A DNA stretch of 37,606 nucleotides from Bacillota bacterium (GCA_021324295.1 JAJPJJ010000116.1:1-37606), one strand, 5' to 3'; counted from the stretch's first letter, positions 14,921-24,038 are shown. Notes: generated from the letters alone by a model not told the origin. Made by a program: numbers and translations.

Positions 14921-16297
14921 TCAGGGGCAGGGCGCGTACAGGCCGTAGAGCCGGACGATGCGCACGCGGTGGTAGAGCGCGACCGGTTCCGGCGCCACCT
15001 CCTCGCTCCGGTGGAAGCACCGGGTCCACGGAAACGCGGAATACGTGACCCCCACGCCGTTCGCGCCCCTGGCGTCCTCGAACCGCGGCCAGATCGCCGC
15101 GGGATCCGCGCCCGCCAGGAACACCGGGAACGCCCGGCGGCCGTAGTAGCCGAGCGCCGCCGCTATCTCATAGTCGTCCGTCACGACGATCGTCCCATCG
15201 TTCACCTGCGCCATCTCGTGCTGAACTCGTCCGGCCAGGTCGTTCCAGCCGTACAGAAAGTACAGAAAGGAGAGGGGCGGGACCGTGGGACGGACGGCGA
15301 GGATGAGGACCACAACCCAGGCGAGCACCAGCGCGTTGCACGCCGCCATGATTCCGGTCGGGAGGCTCCAGCGCGCCGCGACGGCGACGGCCAACCCGAG
15401 GCACACGGGGCCCCACCAGTGGGCACGCGACATCCCCGTCGGCGCGAGGAGGACCGGGACCGCGGCCGCCGGCAGGCCGGTCCACAAGAGATACCGGAAG
15501 CGCTCGTCCCGCGCGCGCGCCAGCATGGCCCAGACGGCCCAGACGAATGCCGGCGTCAGGAAGAGCAGATCGGGCAACACGAGCCACAACGGCTGGAACC
15601 CGGCCAAACCGTGCTCCGGCCTGGGGCGATCGTGGAGCACGAATCGGACGTTGGCCCAGCCGTGGTGGACGTTCCAGAAGACAACCGGAAGGAAGAGGAG
15701 TACCGCGATGACCGCGCCCTGATACGGCCCCGCCCGGCGCAGGTGCAGCCGCGCGTAGCGATACGCGTAGAGCGCGAGCCCGACACCCAGCCACACCATG
15801 TAGAGCTTGCTGAGGAGCCCCAGGCCCATCGCCACCCCAACGCCGGCCCAGCGCCGTGGCCGCCCGTGGAGGGCCTGCCAGCCGAGCCGCAGGGCCACGA
15901 CCCACGCGAGATACAACGGGGCTTCGGGAGCGGCGGTCATGCCGCCGAACCAGAGGATGGGGATCACCTGGAACAGGGCCGCGGCCAGCAGCCCGACGCG
16001 GTCGTCGAACATCTCCCGCCCCAGCAGGAAGAGCACGTAACTCGTGGCCGCCCCCAGCAGCAGGGAGGACAGCCGGATCCAGATCGCCGCGTCGCCGAGA
16101 CGACTCGTGAGCAGGATGAGGTACGCGATCATCGGCGGCTGATCGAGGTACCCCAAGTCCGGATGGCGCGCCCAGAGCCAGTAGTACGCCTCGTCGAAGT
16201 GCAGGGGGAATCGCGCGGCGACCGCAGCGCGGACGAGCGTGCCGGCCACGATGATCGCGGCGAGGCGCCCGAGAGTGCTCCGCCAGGGCGTGCTCAT
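14921..16297 (-). CDS. GT39/ArnT-like membrane glycosyltransferase 1
   Basis: This 458-residue polytopic protein belongs to the GT-C (PMT/ArnT) superfamily, which takes sugars from polyprenyl-phosphate donors on the periplasmic side. The first periplasmic loop carries HFDEAYYWLWARHPDLGYLD, with the Asp35-Glu36 pair expected for catalysis, followed by QPPM. About ten hydrophobic segments follow, and a soluble C-terminal domain begins near residue 345. ATG lies at 16297-16295 and overlaps the stop of the upstream UgtP-like gene by 4 bases (ATGA), so the two are translationally coupled. A partner in decorating a glycolipid made by the upstream enzyme is inferred. Confidence 0.88.
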   Translation of the reverse strand: MSTPWRSTLGRLAAIIVAGTLVRAAVAARFPLHFDEAYYWLWARHPDLGYLDQPPMIAYLILLTSRLGDAAIWIRLSSLLLGAATSYVLFLLGREMFDDRVGLLAAALFQVIPILWFGGMTAAPEAPLYLAWVVALRLGWQALHGRPRRWAGVGVAMGLGLLSKLYMVWLGVGLALYAYRYARLHLRRAGPYQGAVIAVLLFLPVVFWNVHHGWANVRFVLHDRPRPEHGLAGFQPLWLVLPDLLFLTPAFVWAVWAMLARARDERFRYLLWTGLPAAAVPVLLAPTGMSRAHWWGPVCLGLAVAVAARWSLPTGIMAACNALVLAWVVVLILAVRPTVPPLSFLYFLYGWNDLAGRVQHEMAQVNDGTIVVTDDYEIAAALGYYGRRAFPVFLAGADPAAIWPRFEDARGANGVGVTYSAFPWTRCFHRSEEVAPEPVALYHRVRIVRLYGLYAPCP

Positions 16298-17454
16298 CCC
16301 GGCCGGTGAGGGGCAGTCGCTCCGCCGGCGAGTTGGGCAAGGTGCGCGACCACCGCCTCGGCGGCGTCCGGCCGGCCGAGCCGGGCTGCGGCACGCCGCA
16401 TTCGGGCCAGGCTCTCGGGGTCGGCGCAGAGGGCCTCCAGCGCGTGGTGCACTTCCGCCAGCGTCCTGGGGGCCAACGCGGCGCCGTGCGTCACGAGGAA
16501 CTCGGTGTTGCTCTCCTCCTGGCCGGGGATGGACCCGTACACGAGCATCGGGAGGTGCATGGCCAGCGCCTCGCTCACCGTCACCCCGCCGGCCTTCGTG
16601 ATCAAAAGATCGCTCGCGGCCATCAACTCGGCGACGTTGTCCACATACCCGAACACGTGGAAGCGGTGGCGCGAGCTCGCGGCCGCGGCTCGAACGCGGT
16701 CCGCGAGCCGCGGAGCGTGACCGCACACGACCAGCGCCTGGACCGGTCGCGGGAAACGCGCGAGGACCTGCACGAGGTCGTCGACGCTTCCCAGCATGGC
16801 AAAGGCGCCGGCCATGACGAGGACCACCGGCACGCCGGGCACGAGGCCGAGCCGGGTCCTCACAGCGTCCCGATCGTGCGGCTGTTGAAACTGGCGCCTG
16901 ATCGGGATTCCGGACACGGCGATCCTCTCCGGCGGGATCCCGTGTGCGAGCAGGCCGTCCCGCATCAGCGCGTGGGGCACGCAGTACCGATCGACGTGCG
17001 GATGGAGCCACTCCGCGTGGCTGACGTAATCGGTGATCACGGTGAGGCACGGCACCGGCGTGCGCCCCTGGCCGCGCAGATCGGACATGGTACCCGCGAA
17101 CGTCCAGTGCACGCAGCAGACGACGTCGGGGCGCTCGCGTGCGAGATACCGCTCGAAGCGCCGCATGCCCGTCCGGTTGATCGCGCGCCGGAAGCGCGAG
17201 TCCGGGTGAATCCGCCCCATCAGGTCGTAGAATCTCCCGCACACCTTCGGCGCGTACTGGACGGCCTGGAAGTAACAGAACGTCGTCACCGCGTCGAAGA
17301 GCGGGTTGACGAACCGCGCGAAGTAGTTCAGGATCTCGGCCCGCCCGCCGGTCCGTGCCTTCCACTCCTGGGCGATCGCCTCGCCGACGCGCTGGTGGCC
17401 GCCCCCGGCGCTGCAGTAGAGCACCAGGAGGAACGTCCCGGTCGGCTGTCCCAT
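16294..17454 (-). CDS. UgtP/MGDG-synthase-like glycosyltransferase (GT28)
   Basis: This 386-residue GT-B enzyme resembles diacylglycerol glucosyltransferases and MGDG synthases. The N-terminal acceptor domain has YCSAGGGHQRVGEAIA (GGGH at 17-20) and VHWTFAGTM; the C-terminal donor domain has VLVMAGAFAMLGSVDDLV, FGYVDNVAELMAASDLLITK and AGGVTVSEALA, the nucleotide-sugar site. It probably glycosylates diacylglycerol or a similar lipid at the inner leaflet. ATG 17454 gives the normal family start; a GGGAGG stretch lies roughly a dozen bases upstream. Members are common in chloroplasts and Firmicutes and less so in diderms. Confidence 0.88.
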   Translation of the reverse strand: MGQPTGTFLLVLYCSAGGGHQRVGEAIAQEWKARTGGRAEILNYFARFVNPLFDAVTTFCYFQAVQYAPKVCGRFYDLMGRIHPDSRFRRAINRTGMRRFERYLARERPDVVCCVHWTFAGTMSDLRGQGRTPVPCLTVITDYVSHAEWLHPHVDRYCVPHALMRDGLLAHGIPPERIAVSGIPIRRQFQQPHDRDAVRTRLGLVPGVPVVLVMAGAFAMLGSVDDLVQVLARFPRPVQALVVCGHAPRLADRVRAAAASSRHRFHVFGYVDNVAELMAASDLLITKAGGVTVSEALAMHLPMLVYGSIPGQEESNTEFLVTHGAALAPRTLAEVHHALEALCADPESLARMRRAAARLGRPDAAEAVVAHLAQLAGGATAPHRPG

Positions 17455-17717
17455 GCGATGTCGGTCCTCCCTCTCCGCATCCACGCGCCCGCGGGGACGC
17501 CCCGCGCGGTCTACGGCCTCCGAGGCGGGACATCCGCCCGTCACCGGCGACTACCAGGGGATTCGGCAGTGAGGCGGCCCGCCCTTCGCCGGGGCGCGTG
17601 CGCTGTGCCGGCCGCGCGGCGCGAGCGCGATCCTCCGGCGGGATCCCGGAAGGACTCGGGCGGCGGGCGCGGAAGAACGGACCGTGCGCTGCTTCACGGG
17701 CGAGGCCGCGCGCACAT

Positions 17718-17741
17718 CGCGGCGCCACGACAGGCGCCGCG
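17718..17741 (+). promoter_or_regulatory. Perfect 9-bp hairpin ahead of LolA-like gene
   Basis: Arms cgcggcgcc (17718-17726) and ggcgccgcg (17733-17741) enclose a 6-base loop. It ends 7 bases before ATG 17749, where a ribosome site would be expected, and no Shine-Dalgarno is visible there. It might mask that start, or the real start may be GTG 17824 further down. It lies in the divergent region between the UgtP-like gene (-) and this gene (+). Confidence 0.45.
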
Positions 17742-17748
17742 GTCGAAG

Positions 17749-18489
17749 ATGGCAGGGGCAATCGGGCACCCGTTGACGGCGATCGCGGCCGCGACCGCCC
17801 CCCGTCCCGCGGCGGGGCCGGCGGTGCGCCGCCCGCCGTGCGGAGCGCTGTGGTGGGCGACCCTCTGCGCCGTCCTGATGAGCACCGCCGTCCCGCCGGC
17901 TCGCGGCGCGGGTGCGGCTTCGCTCCCCACGGCCCAGCAGGTCATCGATCGGGTCCTGGCGGCAGCCCGCGGCATGGATCTGTCCCACGCGGATATCGTG
18001 ATCAAGTTCCGCTTCAAGGAGCCACCGACGGCGCCGCCCCTGTGCGTCTTCGACGGCACGCTGCACATTTCCGAGCGGCTGGCGCTCGCAATGAAGCGGT
18101 GGACGCGGACGCCGCTTTGCTGGTTGATCGAGCGGCTCGTGCTCGAACGCCTCTTCCGTGACCGAGACCGCGCCGACGCCCTCCTCCCTCAGTTTCGCTT
18201 CGAGGTCATCGGTGAGAAACTGGTGGACGGGAGGCGCTACTATCTCCTCGCCGGCCAGGCCCTCTCGCGCGGGACCGATCCGAGTTGGATGATGGGCTGG
18301 GTGGACTACGACCGGGGCCTCATCGTCGACGGCATGGCTCGCTACGCGTGGGGCGAGGTCGACAGCGTGCAGGAGTACGGCCTGGTCGCCGGGCAGTGGG
18401 TTCCCGTGCACCAGTACCTCTCGGTGCCGCGCTTCGACGCGTCGCTCGAGATCTCGTACAGCGGCTTCCGCTTCGGCTCCGGCCGGTAG
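17749..18489 (+). CDS. Exported LolA-like (outer-membrane lipoprotein-sorting-like) protein
   Basis: This protein has 246 residues from ATG 17749, or 221 from GTG 17824. The segment GALWWATLCAVLMSTAVPP then ARGAGA looks like a signal peptide; with GTG 17824 the n-region (VRRPPC) is ideal, so that start may be right. The mature part has alternating beta strands (ADIVIKFRFKEPP, FRFEVIGEKLVDGRRYYLL, GWVDYDRGLIVDG), typical of the LolA/LppX/RseB-like half-barrel that binds lipids or acyl chains. A DUF1571-type assignment is also possible. It is monocistronic and convergent with the RND gene, 33 bases apart. Confidence 0.65.
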   Translation: MAGAIGHPLTAIAAATAPRPAAGPAVRRPPCGALWWATLCAVLMSTAVPPARGAGAASLPTAQQVIDRVLAAARGMDLSHADIVIKFRFKEPPTAPPLCVFDGTLHISERLALAMKRWTRTPLCWLIERLVLERLFRDRDRADALLPQFRFEVIGEKLVDGRRYYLLAGQALSRGTDPSWMMGWVDYDRGLIVDGMARYAWGEVDSVQEYGLVAGQWVPVHQYLSVPRFDASLEISYSGFRFGSGR

Positions 18490-18522
18490 CGCTCCGTTTG
18501 GCCTCGTCGCGATACTCGCGAT

Positions 18523-21500
18523 CTAGAGGCCCGGGCCGCCATCGGACGGGGCGACACGCTTCACGTCCACGGCCGCGTTCTCGCGTCGCGGGACACGTAT
18601 TTGGGCCGGGCGCTGCTGGCGGCGCTCCTGGGGGGCGCCCTCGTCCGCGGCCGCCACGGCCGGCTGGGAGGCCCGCGGCCGGCGGGCGAGCCAGCCCGCG
18701 ATCCGCACCGTCCCGAGATCGTCGAAGAGCGAGTAGATGACCGGGATCGCCGCGAGCGTGAGCAGGAGCGACAGCATCTGCCCGCCGATGATCACGGTGC
18801 TGATCGCGTGGCCGGTGGCCGACCCGATGCCCCGGCTGGCGGCGAGCGGGATCATCCCCGCGACGAACGCGATCGTCGTCATCAAAATGGGCCGCAGGCG
18901 GTCCAGGCTCGCCCGCACGATCGCCTCGTCCTTCTCCAGCCCCTGCGCGCGCAGCTCGTTGGCGCGGTCCACCTGGAGGATCGCGTTCTTCTTGACCACC
19001 CCGAACAGCACGAGGATCCCGAGGTAGCTCAGCGGGTTGAGCGATCCGTGGAGGAGGAGGATCGAGACGAGCGCAAACGGCGCGGTCAGCGGCAGCGAGA
19101 GCAGGATCGTGATCGGGTGGACCCACGACTCGAACTGCGCCGCGAGCACCAGGTACATGAACACGAACGCGATGACGAACGCCTGCGTGAAGGCGCGCTC
19201 GGTCTGGGGGACCTGCTCCGAGACGCCGGTCAGGCCGCGGTGGTACCCGGGCGGCAGGCCCAGCGCGCGCATCTTGGCGTCGAGCCGACTGACGACGCTG
19301 CCCAGCGAGGTCCCGGCCAGCAGGTTCGCCGAGATCGTCACCCCGCGCTCGCGGTTGACGTGCGTGATCTCGCCTGGCCCTGCGGTGGGACGGATGCCGA
19401 CGACCTGGCCGAGGGCGACCGGGTGGCCTGTCGGTGAAGCGAGCGGCACCCGGGCGAGCGCCGCGGGGTCGGCGGCCGGCGTCTCGGCGCGGAGGTGGAC
19501 CGTGTAGAACTGCCCGCCCTCGGCGTACGCGACCCCGCGTGCATCGATGCCGTGCGTCGCCAGCGCCAGCGCCTCGGCCACCTCAGCCGGGCTGACACCG
19601 GCGGCCGCCGCGCGCGCGGGGTCGACCTTGACGTCGTAGGACTGGCCGGCGGCCGCCGACGACTGGATGTCCACCACCCCGGGCAGCGTGTGCAGGTACG
19701 CGACCGCCTCCCGCGCGGCCCGGCGGAGCACCGCGAGATCCGGGCCGCTGATCACGTACTGCAACGGCGCGGTGCCCTCGGTCAGGTCCGACACGTCGTT
19801 CACCAGCACCACGAGGTCCTCCGACCGGAACTTCGGCAGGACCTCACGCCGGACGCGCGCCATCTCCTGTTGCTGCGTCACCGTCCGCGCGTGGAGGGGC
19901 ACCAGCCGGACGAAGATGGTGAACCGGTTCGGGCTGTGCTGGGGGTCGTCGCCCACGGTCACCACGGTGAACGCCACGCCGGCGAGGCGCCGGATCTCCG
20001 CCGCCATCCGGGCCGCGAGCGCCGCGCTGGCATCGAGCGTCCAGCCCGCGGGCGCCTGCACCACCACCTCGAACTGGGACTCGTCCTCGGTCGGCAGGAG
20101 ATCCTGGTCGACGGCCATGGCCAGCGGCACGATGCTGGCCAGCGTCAGCAGCGCCAGCAGGACCACCGCCCACCGCCGGCGCAGGGAGCGGTCGAGCAGC
20201 CAGCGGTACCAGCCCTCCATGACCGCGCGGAGCCGCTCGCGCGGCCCGCCGCGGCGGGGAGGGTCGGGGTGGGGCTCGCCCGCGTCGCCGCTGCGGGATC
20301 GGGCGCCGGGGCGGCGCGGCCCGAGCCACTGCGAGGCCAGCGACGGCGTCAGCGTGAAGCTCACCACGAGCGACACCGCGATCGCAAAGGCCATCGTCCA
20401 GCCGAAGCTGCTCATGAAGCGGCCGACGATCCCGCGCATGAACGCCAGCGGCAGGAACACCACGAGGAGGCTCACGGTGGTGGCCATGACCGCGGGCCCG
20501 ACCGCGCGGGTGCCGTCCACCGCCGCCTGCACGGGGTGCCTCCCCTTCTCGTGGACGAAGCGGTAGATGCTCTCAAGCACCACGATCGCGTCGTCGATCA
20601 CGATGCCGATCACGAGCGCGAGCGCCAGCAGCGTGAACGTGTTGAGCGTGAGGTGCAGCGCGGCCAGCAAGGTGAACGTGCTGACCAGGGAGATGGGGAT
20701 CGCGAGGGCCGTGATGATCGTGGCCCGCCAGTCCCAGAGGAAGAGCAGGACCACCAGCGCGGCCAGGAGGGATCCGGCGACCAGATGCTCCTCGACGGCG
20801 CGCGTCGACGCCAGCACGTACTCGGATTGGTCCCAGACGACGCGCAGCGTGTACCCGGGCGGGAGCGCGGCCCGAAGCGTTCGCAGGCGCGCCGTGATCG
20901 CCCGGGCGACGTCGATCGTGTTGGCGCCGGACTGCTTCAGGACGTAGAGCAGCACGGCGGGCGTCCCGTTGATGTTCGCGACCGTCTGGGGCTGGGCGGC
21001 CCCGTCCTCGATGCGCGCGACGTCGGCCAGCCGCACCGGCCGGCCGCCCCGGGACGTGACCGGGAGGTTCGCGAGATCCGCAAGGCTCGTGAACGTGTGC
21101 GCGATGAACTGCTGCGCGGTGGCGTCCAGGCCGCCGGCCGGCGTCTGGATCGCGTTCAGCACCTGGGTGGCGGTCACGCCGTGCGCCGCCAGGCGATCCG
21201 GGTCCACCAGGACGTTGATCTGCCGGAGCCGGTCCCCGACCAGCTTGAGCTGGGCGACGCCGGCGGTGCCCTCGAGCCGGGGCGCGATGGTCCGGAAGGC
21301 GTACTCCGAGATCGCCGGGACGGGCCGGTCGGCCGACAGCGCCACGATCATGACCGGGATCCGGTTGGGATCGAAGCGCAGCACCTGCGGCGGCTCGGTC
21401 CCGGCCGGGAGGTCGGCAAGCGCCCCGATCTTGTCGCGCACCTCCTGCGCCGCCACGTTCACGTCCTTCTCGAGCGCGAACTGCGCGATGACGATCGAAA

Positions 21501-21765
21501 AGCCCTCGGCGGAGGTCGACGTGACCTTGTCCATCCCGTCGATGCCACTGACCGCGTTCTCGATGCGGCGCGTGACGTCGGCCTCGACGGCGGCCGGGGC
21601 CGCTCCGGGCAGCTTCGTGATGATCGTGATGATGGGGAGCTCGACGTTGGGGTACCTGGACACGTTCAGGCCGAGGAAGGCGAAGATCCCCAGGACGATC
21701 ATCACGAGCGTGATGACGCGCGCGAGGACCGGCCGGCGAACGCAGAGCTCGGCGAGGCGTTGCAT
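18523..21765 (-). CDS. RND-family efflux transporter (AcrB/MexB type)
   Basis: This 1080-residue inner-membrane pump has the usual 12-TM, two-large-loop plan. The TM4 proton-relay pair Asp391-Asp392 is in LVIGIVIDDAIVV; the N-terminus (RRPVLARVITLVMIVLG) and FMYLVLAAQFESW are typical. A charged Gly/Pro/Arg-rich linker sits near residues 483-510 between the halves. Drug, metabolite or lipid export driven by protons is the family role. No periplasmic adaptor or TolC gene is in the window. The last 25 or so residues come from a diverged copy of the 78-bp repeat. ATG 21765 has no clear Shine-Dalgarno. Confidence 0.93.
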   Translation of the reverse strand: MQRLAELCVRRPVLARVITLVMIVLGIFAFLGLNVSRYPNVELPIITIITKLPGAAPAAVEADVTRRIENAVSGIDGMDKVTSTSAEGFSIVIAQFALEKDVNVAAQEVRDKIGALADLPAGTEPPQVLRFDPNRIPVMIVALSADRPVPAISEYAFRTIAPRLEGTAGVAQLKLVGDRLRQINVLVDPDRLAAHGVTATQVLNAIQTPAGGLDATAQQFIAHTFTSLADLANLPVTSRGGRPVRLADVARIEDGAAQPQTVANINGTPAVLLYVLKQSGANTIDVARAITARLRTLRAALPPGYTLRVVWDQSEYVLASTRAVEEHLVAGSLLAALVVLLFLWDWRATIITALAIPISLVSTFTLLAALHLTLNTFTLLALALVIGIVIDDAIVVLESIYRFVHEKGRHPVQAAVDGTRAVGPAVMATTVSLLVVFLPLAFMRGIVGRFMSSFGWTMAFAIAVSLVVSFTLTPSLASQWLGPRRPGARSRSGDAGEPHPDPPRRGGPRERLRAVMEGWYRWLLDRSLRRRWAVVLLALLTLASIVPLAMAVDQDLLPTEDESQFEVVVQAPAGWTLDASAALAARMAAEIRRLAGVAFTVVTVGDDPQHSPNRFTIFVRLVPLHARTVTQQQEMARVRREVLPKFRSEDLVVLVNDVSDLTEGTAPLQYVISGPDLAVLRRAAREAVAYLHTLPGVVDIQSSAAAGQSYDVKVDPARAAAAGVSPAEVAEALALATHGIDARGVAYAEGGQFYTVHLRAETPAADPAALARVPLASPTGHPVALGQVVGIRPTAGPGEITHVNRERGVTISANLLAGTSLGSVVSRLDAKMRALGLPPGYHRGLTGVSEQVPQTERAFTQAFVIAFVFMYLVLAAQFESWVHPITILLSLPLTAPFALVSILLLHGSLNPLSYLGILVLFGVVKKNAILQVDRANELRAQGLEKDEAIVRASLDRLRPILMTTIAFVAGMIPLAASRGIGSATGHAISTVIIGGQMLSLLLTLAAIPVIYSLFDDLGTVRIAGWLARRPRASQPAVAAADEGAPQERRQQRPAQIRVPRRENAAVDVKRVAPSDGGPGL
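18528..18602. repeat. Diverged dispersed copy of the 78-bp repeat
   Basis: This segment aligns with the units at 1989-2222 through ggcccgggcc-ccatcggac, cgacac, tccacggccg and the gcgtcgcg-gac-cgt block, with small gaps. It overlaps the 3' end of the RND gene, so it has been captured as coding sequence there. It shows that the 78-bp element is mobile or repeatedly copied in this genome. Confidence 0.7.
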
Positions 21766-22076
21766 CGACTACGCCCTACAGGCCGCCGAACGTCCGCGAG
21801 GCCCCGTATCGCGACGAGGACAAACGACTTGGGAGATGCTCTGCTGCACGCACAACCACCTGGGTGAAGACTCGAGCCGGGCACGGGCGCGAACACCGGT
21901 GGCCCGCCGCCCGCTCGGCGCCCGGGCCGGCCGCTTGCCTCCACTGGAGCATACACCATCGACCGGCTCGTTGGCCAGGGAAGATCGCGATCACCAAAGA
22001 GGATCGACTCGGGGGCGCGTTCGAGCGGCAGCCGCAGCGAAGGCAGTCGCTGGCCCGGAACCGCCCCGAGCGCGCC
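21766..22076. other. Gap between two - strand genes, no recognised gene
   Basis: These 311 bases separate the ArnT-like gene 2 (upstream) from the RND gene (downstream). I see no gene. On the - strand a TATGCT near 21950 is a weak -10 candidate without a good -35. The RND promoter is probably here but cannot be fixed by eye. Confidence 0.4.
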
Positions 22077-23762
22077 CTAACGGTTCGTCACCAAGCTCCA
22101 GCCCATCGGCGTCCGCAGCAACACGGTCGGGTGGAGACGATCACGCAGTGCCGCGAGGCGGTCGGGCGCCAGCAGGGCCAGGATCCGTTCGCGGTGCCAG
22201 GCGGCGACAAGGGCATCATCGTCCACCCGTTCGATGGGCGGCCGGATCCAGTAGGCGGCGAGGTTCGCCTCGGCCGTGTAGCGACCGACGATCAGGACGC
22301 GATCTCCGGGGTGATAGAGCCGGTTGACGGTAGCTCCGATGGCCGGCCACGGCCACAGGGGCGCCCAGCGTTCCACGAGCATCGCATAGGTCACGGTGTA
22401 GGAGAGCACCGAGCCGGCGGCGGCCAGCGCGACGGCCTGCCGGAGGAGGCCCCGGCCCGCCAGCACGGTCAGCGCAACGACGACGAGCGTGAGCACCGCC
22501 AGGATGGGGACGAGGATCGGCGTGTAGGCCTGCATTTCCACCGGAGAGGATCGTCTCGCCACCCAGACGCCGGCCCACAGGGCCAGCGGGCCGAGGAGGG
22601 GCAGGAGGAGGCTCCCTGCACCGAGCCGCGCCCCCCGGGCCAGCGCCCCCGCCAGCGCGCGGCCTGCCAGCAGCGCCAGCGGCGGGTAGCAGGGGAGCAG
22701 GTAGCGAGCGCTCCGGTCCCCCTGCGAGAGCGAGATGGCGGCGAAGTACAGCGCGAACCAGACCGCACTCAACCGTGCGCTTGGAGCGTCCCCGCGCAGG
22801 CTGCGCCAACCCTGTGCGATGGCTCCCGGCAGCAGGGCGGTCCAGGGCAGCATCCCGACGATGAGCAGGGGGACGTACGCGAGCCACGCCGCAACGTAGC
22901 CCTCCAGCCCGGCGAAGCCCGCGCCGAGAAACGGATGGCGCAGGCGCTCGAGGCCTCCGGCGCCGACGAGCATCATCCGGAGGAACGGCGGTCCCAGGCG
23001 CAGCGCCTCGACGACGAACCACGGCGCGGCTGCCAGCGTGAACACGAGGCCCCCGGCGGCGACGTGGCGGACCCGCCAGCGAGGCCGCTCACCGCGCCGC
23101 CACGCGAGCAGCGCGTCCGCGGCGACGACGCCCAGGATGCCCGGCAGAAACAAGATGCCTTTGGTCAGGACGGCCAACGCCGCCCAGAATCCCGCGAGCA
23201 GCGTCCACCGTGCGCGGCCGTCCCGCCGGTACCGCAGGTAAGAGTAGAACGTGAGCGTGAGAAAGAGCGTGACCGGAATATCGTGCTGCGGGGCGAGGCT
23301 GGTCTCGTAGAACACCTGCTGAAACGTGGCCATGATGAGCGCCGCCAGCAGGGATTCCTCCTCGGAGCAGTCGAGCCGGGCGAGGCCGTACACGGTGAGG
23401 ACGAGGAGCATCGCCATCAGGATGCACCACAGCCTCAGCGCGGCGTTCGTCGGGCCGCCGAGCCAGATCGACACCGCCATGAGCCAGTAGGTGAGCGGAG
23501 GCTTGTCCACGATCGCGCTCGAGTAGTGGACCGGGTAGCGGAGGGTGAGCCAATCGCCCGTGGCGAGGATGTGCTGGGCGATCTCCCCTGAGAGCGGGGT
23601 GTCGCTGTCGATCTGGGGCACCGGCGCGCCGAGCAGCATCGCCAGGCAGGCGATGACGACGAGCGCGCGCCACGTCCTCGCACCAGCGCGGGCGAGAGGG
23701 CGCACGCCCCCGGCCAGCGGGCGTTGCGACGGGAGCGCCTGCGCGGAGGGCCGGAGGTTCAC
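22077..23762 (-). CDS. GT39/ArnT-like membrane glycosyltransferase 2
   Basis: This 561-residue GT-C protein belongs to the ArnT / PMT_2 group, which adds sugars from undecaprenyl-phosphate carriers to lipid A or proteins. The first loop has IDSDTPLSGEIAQHIL (Asp52, Asp54, Glu60) and VDKPPLTYWLMA (87-97), both ArnT-like. About 12 membrane segments follow, and a soluble C-terminal domain starts near residue 475 (GDRVLIVGRYT). It differs from ArnT-like 1 and is not a recent duplicate. The start GTG 23762 has no ribosome site; GTG 23705 is a reasonable alternative that removes a low-complexity N-terminus. The acceptor is unknown. Confidence 0.87.
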   Translation of the reverse strand: MNLRPSAQALPSQRPLAGGVRPLARAGARTWRALVVIACLAMLLGAPVPQIDSDTPLSGEIAQHILATGDWLTLRYPVHYSSAIVDKPPLTYWLMAVSIWLGGPTNAALRLWCILMAMLLVLTVYGLARLDCSEEESLLAALIMATFQQVFYETSLAPQHDIPVTLFLTLTFYSYLRYRRDGRARWTLLAGFWAALAVLTKGILFLPGILGVVAADALLAWRRGERPRWRVRHVAAGGLVFTLAAAPWFVVEALRLGPPFLRMMLVGAGGLERLRHPFLGAGFAGLEGYVAAWLAYVPLLIVGMLPWTALLPGAIAQGWRSLRGDAPSARLSAVWFALYFAAISLSQGDRSARYLLPCYPPLALLAGRALAGALARGARLGAGSLLLPLLGPLALWAGVWVARRSSPVEMQAYTPILVPILAVLTLVVVALTVLAGRGLLRQAVALAAAGSVLSYTVTYAMLVERWAPLWPWPAIGATVNRLYHPGDRVLIVGRYTAEANLAAYWIRPPIERVDDDALVAAWHRERILALLAPDRLAALRDRLHPTVLLRTPMGWSLVTNR

Positions 23763-23787
23763 GCGGTCAGCGGGAACGGCGGGCCCG

Positions 23788-23858
23788 GCGCTACGATGAG
23801 GCGGTCGCGCGGATCCATGCTGGAGAGGGCTTCGCCGCCCTGGCGTCGCGACCTGCCA
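23788..23858. repeat. 71-bp copy of the pyrF start region
   Basis: This gap-free 71-bp segment matches 25724-25794 at roughly 85% identity, in the same orientation and offset by 1936 bases. The matching segment covers the first codons of pyrF and about 40 bases upstream. Here it lies between ArnT-like 2 and yihY with no pyrF behind it. It could be a scar of a rearrangement or a short repeat element that pyrF has incorporated. Confidence 0.8.
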
Positions 23859-23926
23859 CGGGCGGCCGGCCGCTTAGGGACGGTGACCGCGTGGGCGGCC
23901 GCGGCCACCCGCCGGCGCGCGATCGC

Positions 23927-24038
23927 GGCCCATGACCATCACCTCGACCCCGATCAGGAGGACCGCGCCACCGTCGAGGGCGCTCGCGTCGTCTGCTGCT
24001 GGCCCATGACCATCACCTCGGCCCCGATCAGGAGGACC
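23927..24038. repeat. 38-bp direct repeat at the yihY 3' end
   Basis: Blocks 23927-23964 and 24001-24038 match at 37 of 38 bases and are 74 bases apart. On the - strand both can encode VLLIG(A/V)EVMVMG, but in different frames, because 74 is not a multiple of three. The yihY stop (23954-23956) lies inside the downstream copy, out of the original frame. This looks like a tandem duplication that rewrote the protein's C-terminus. Confidence 0.85.

Noticed and set aside
19495-21867. Long open frame on the + strand opposite the RND gene
   Set aside because: Arg/Gly/Asp-rich antisense translation with no recognisable motif; the RND gene on the - strand is intact.
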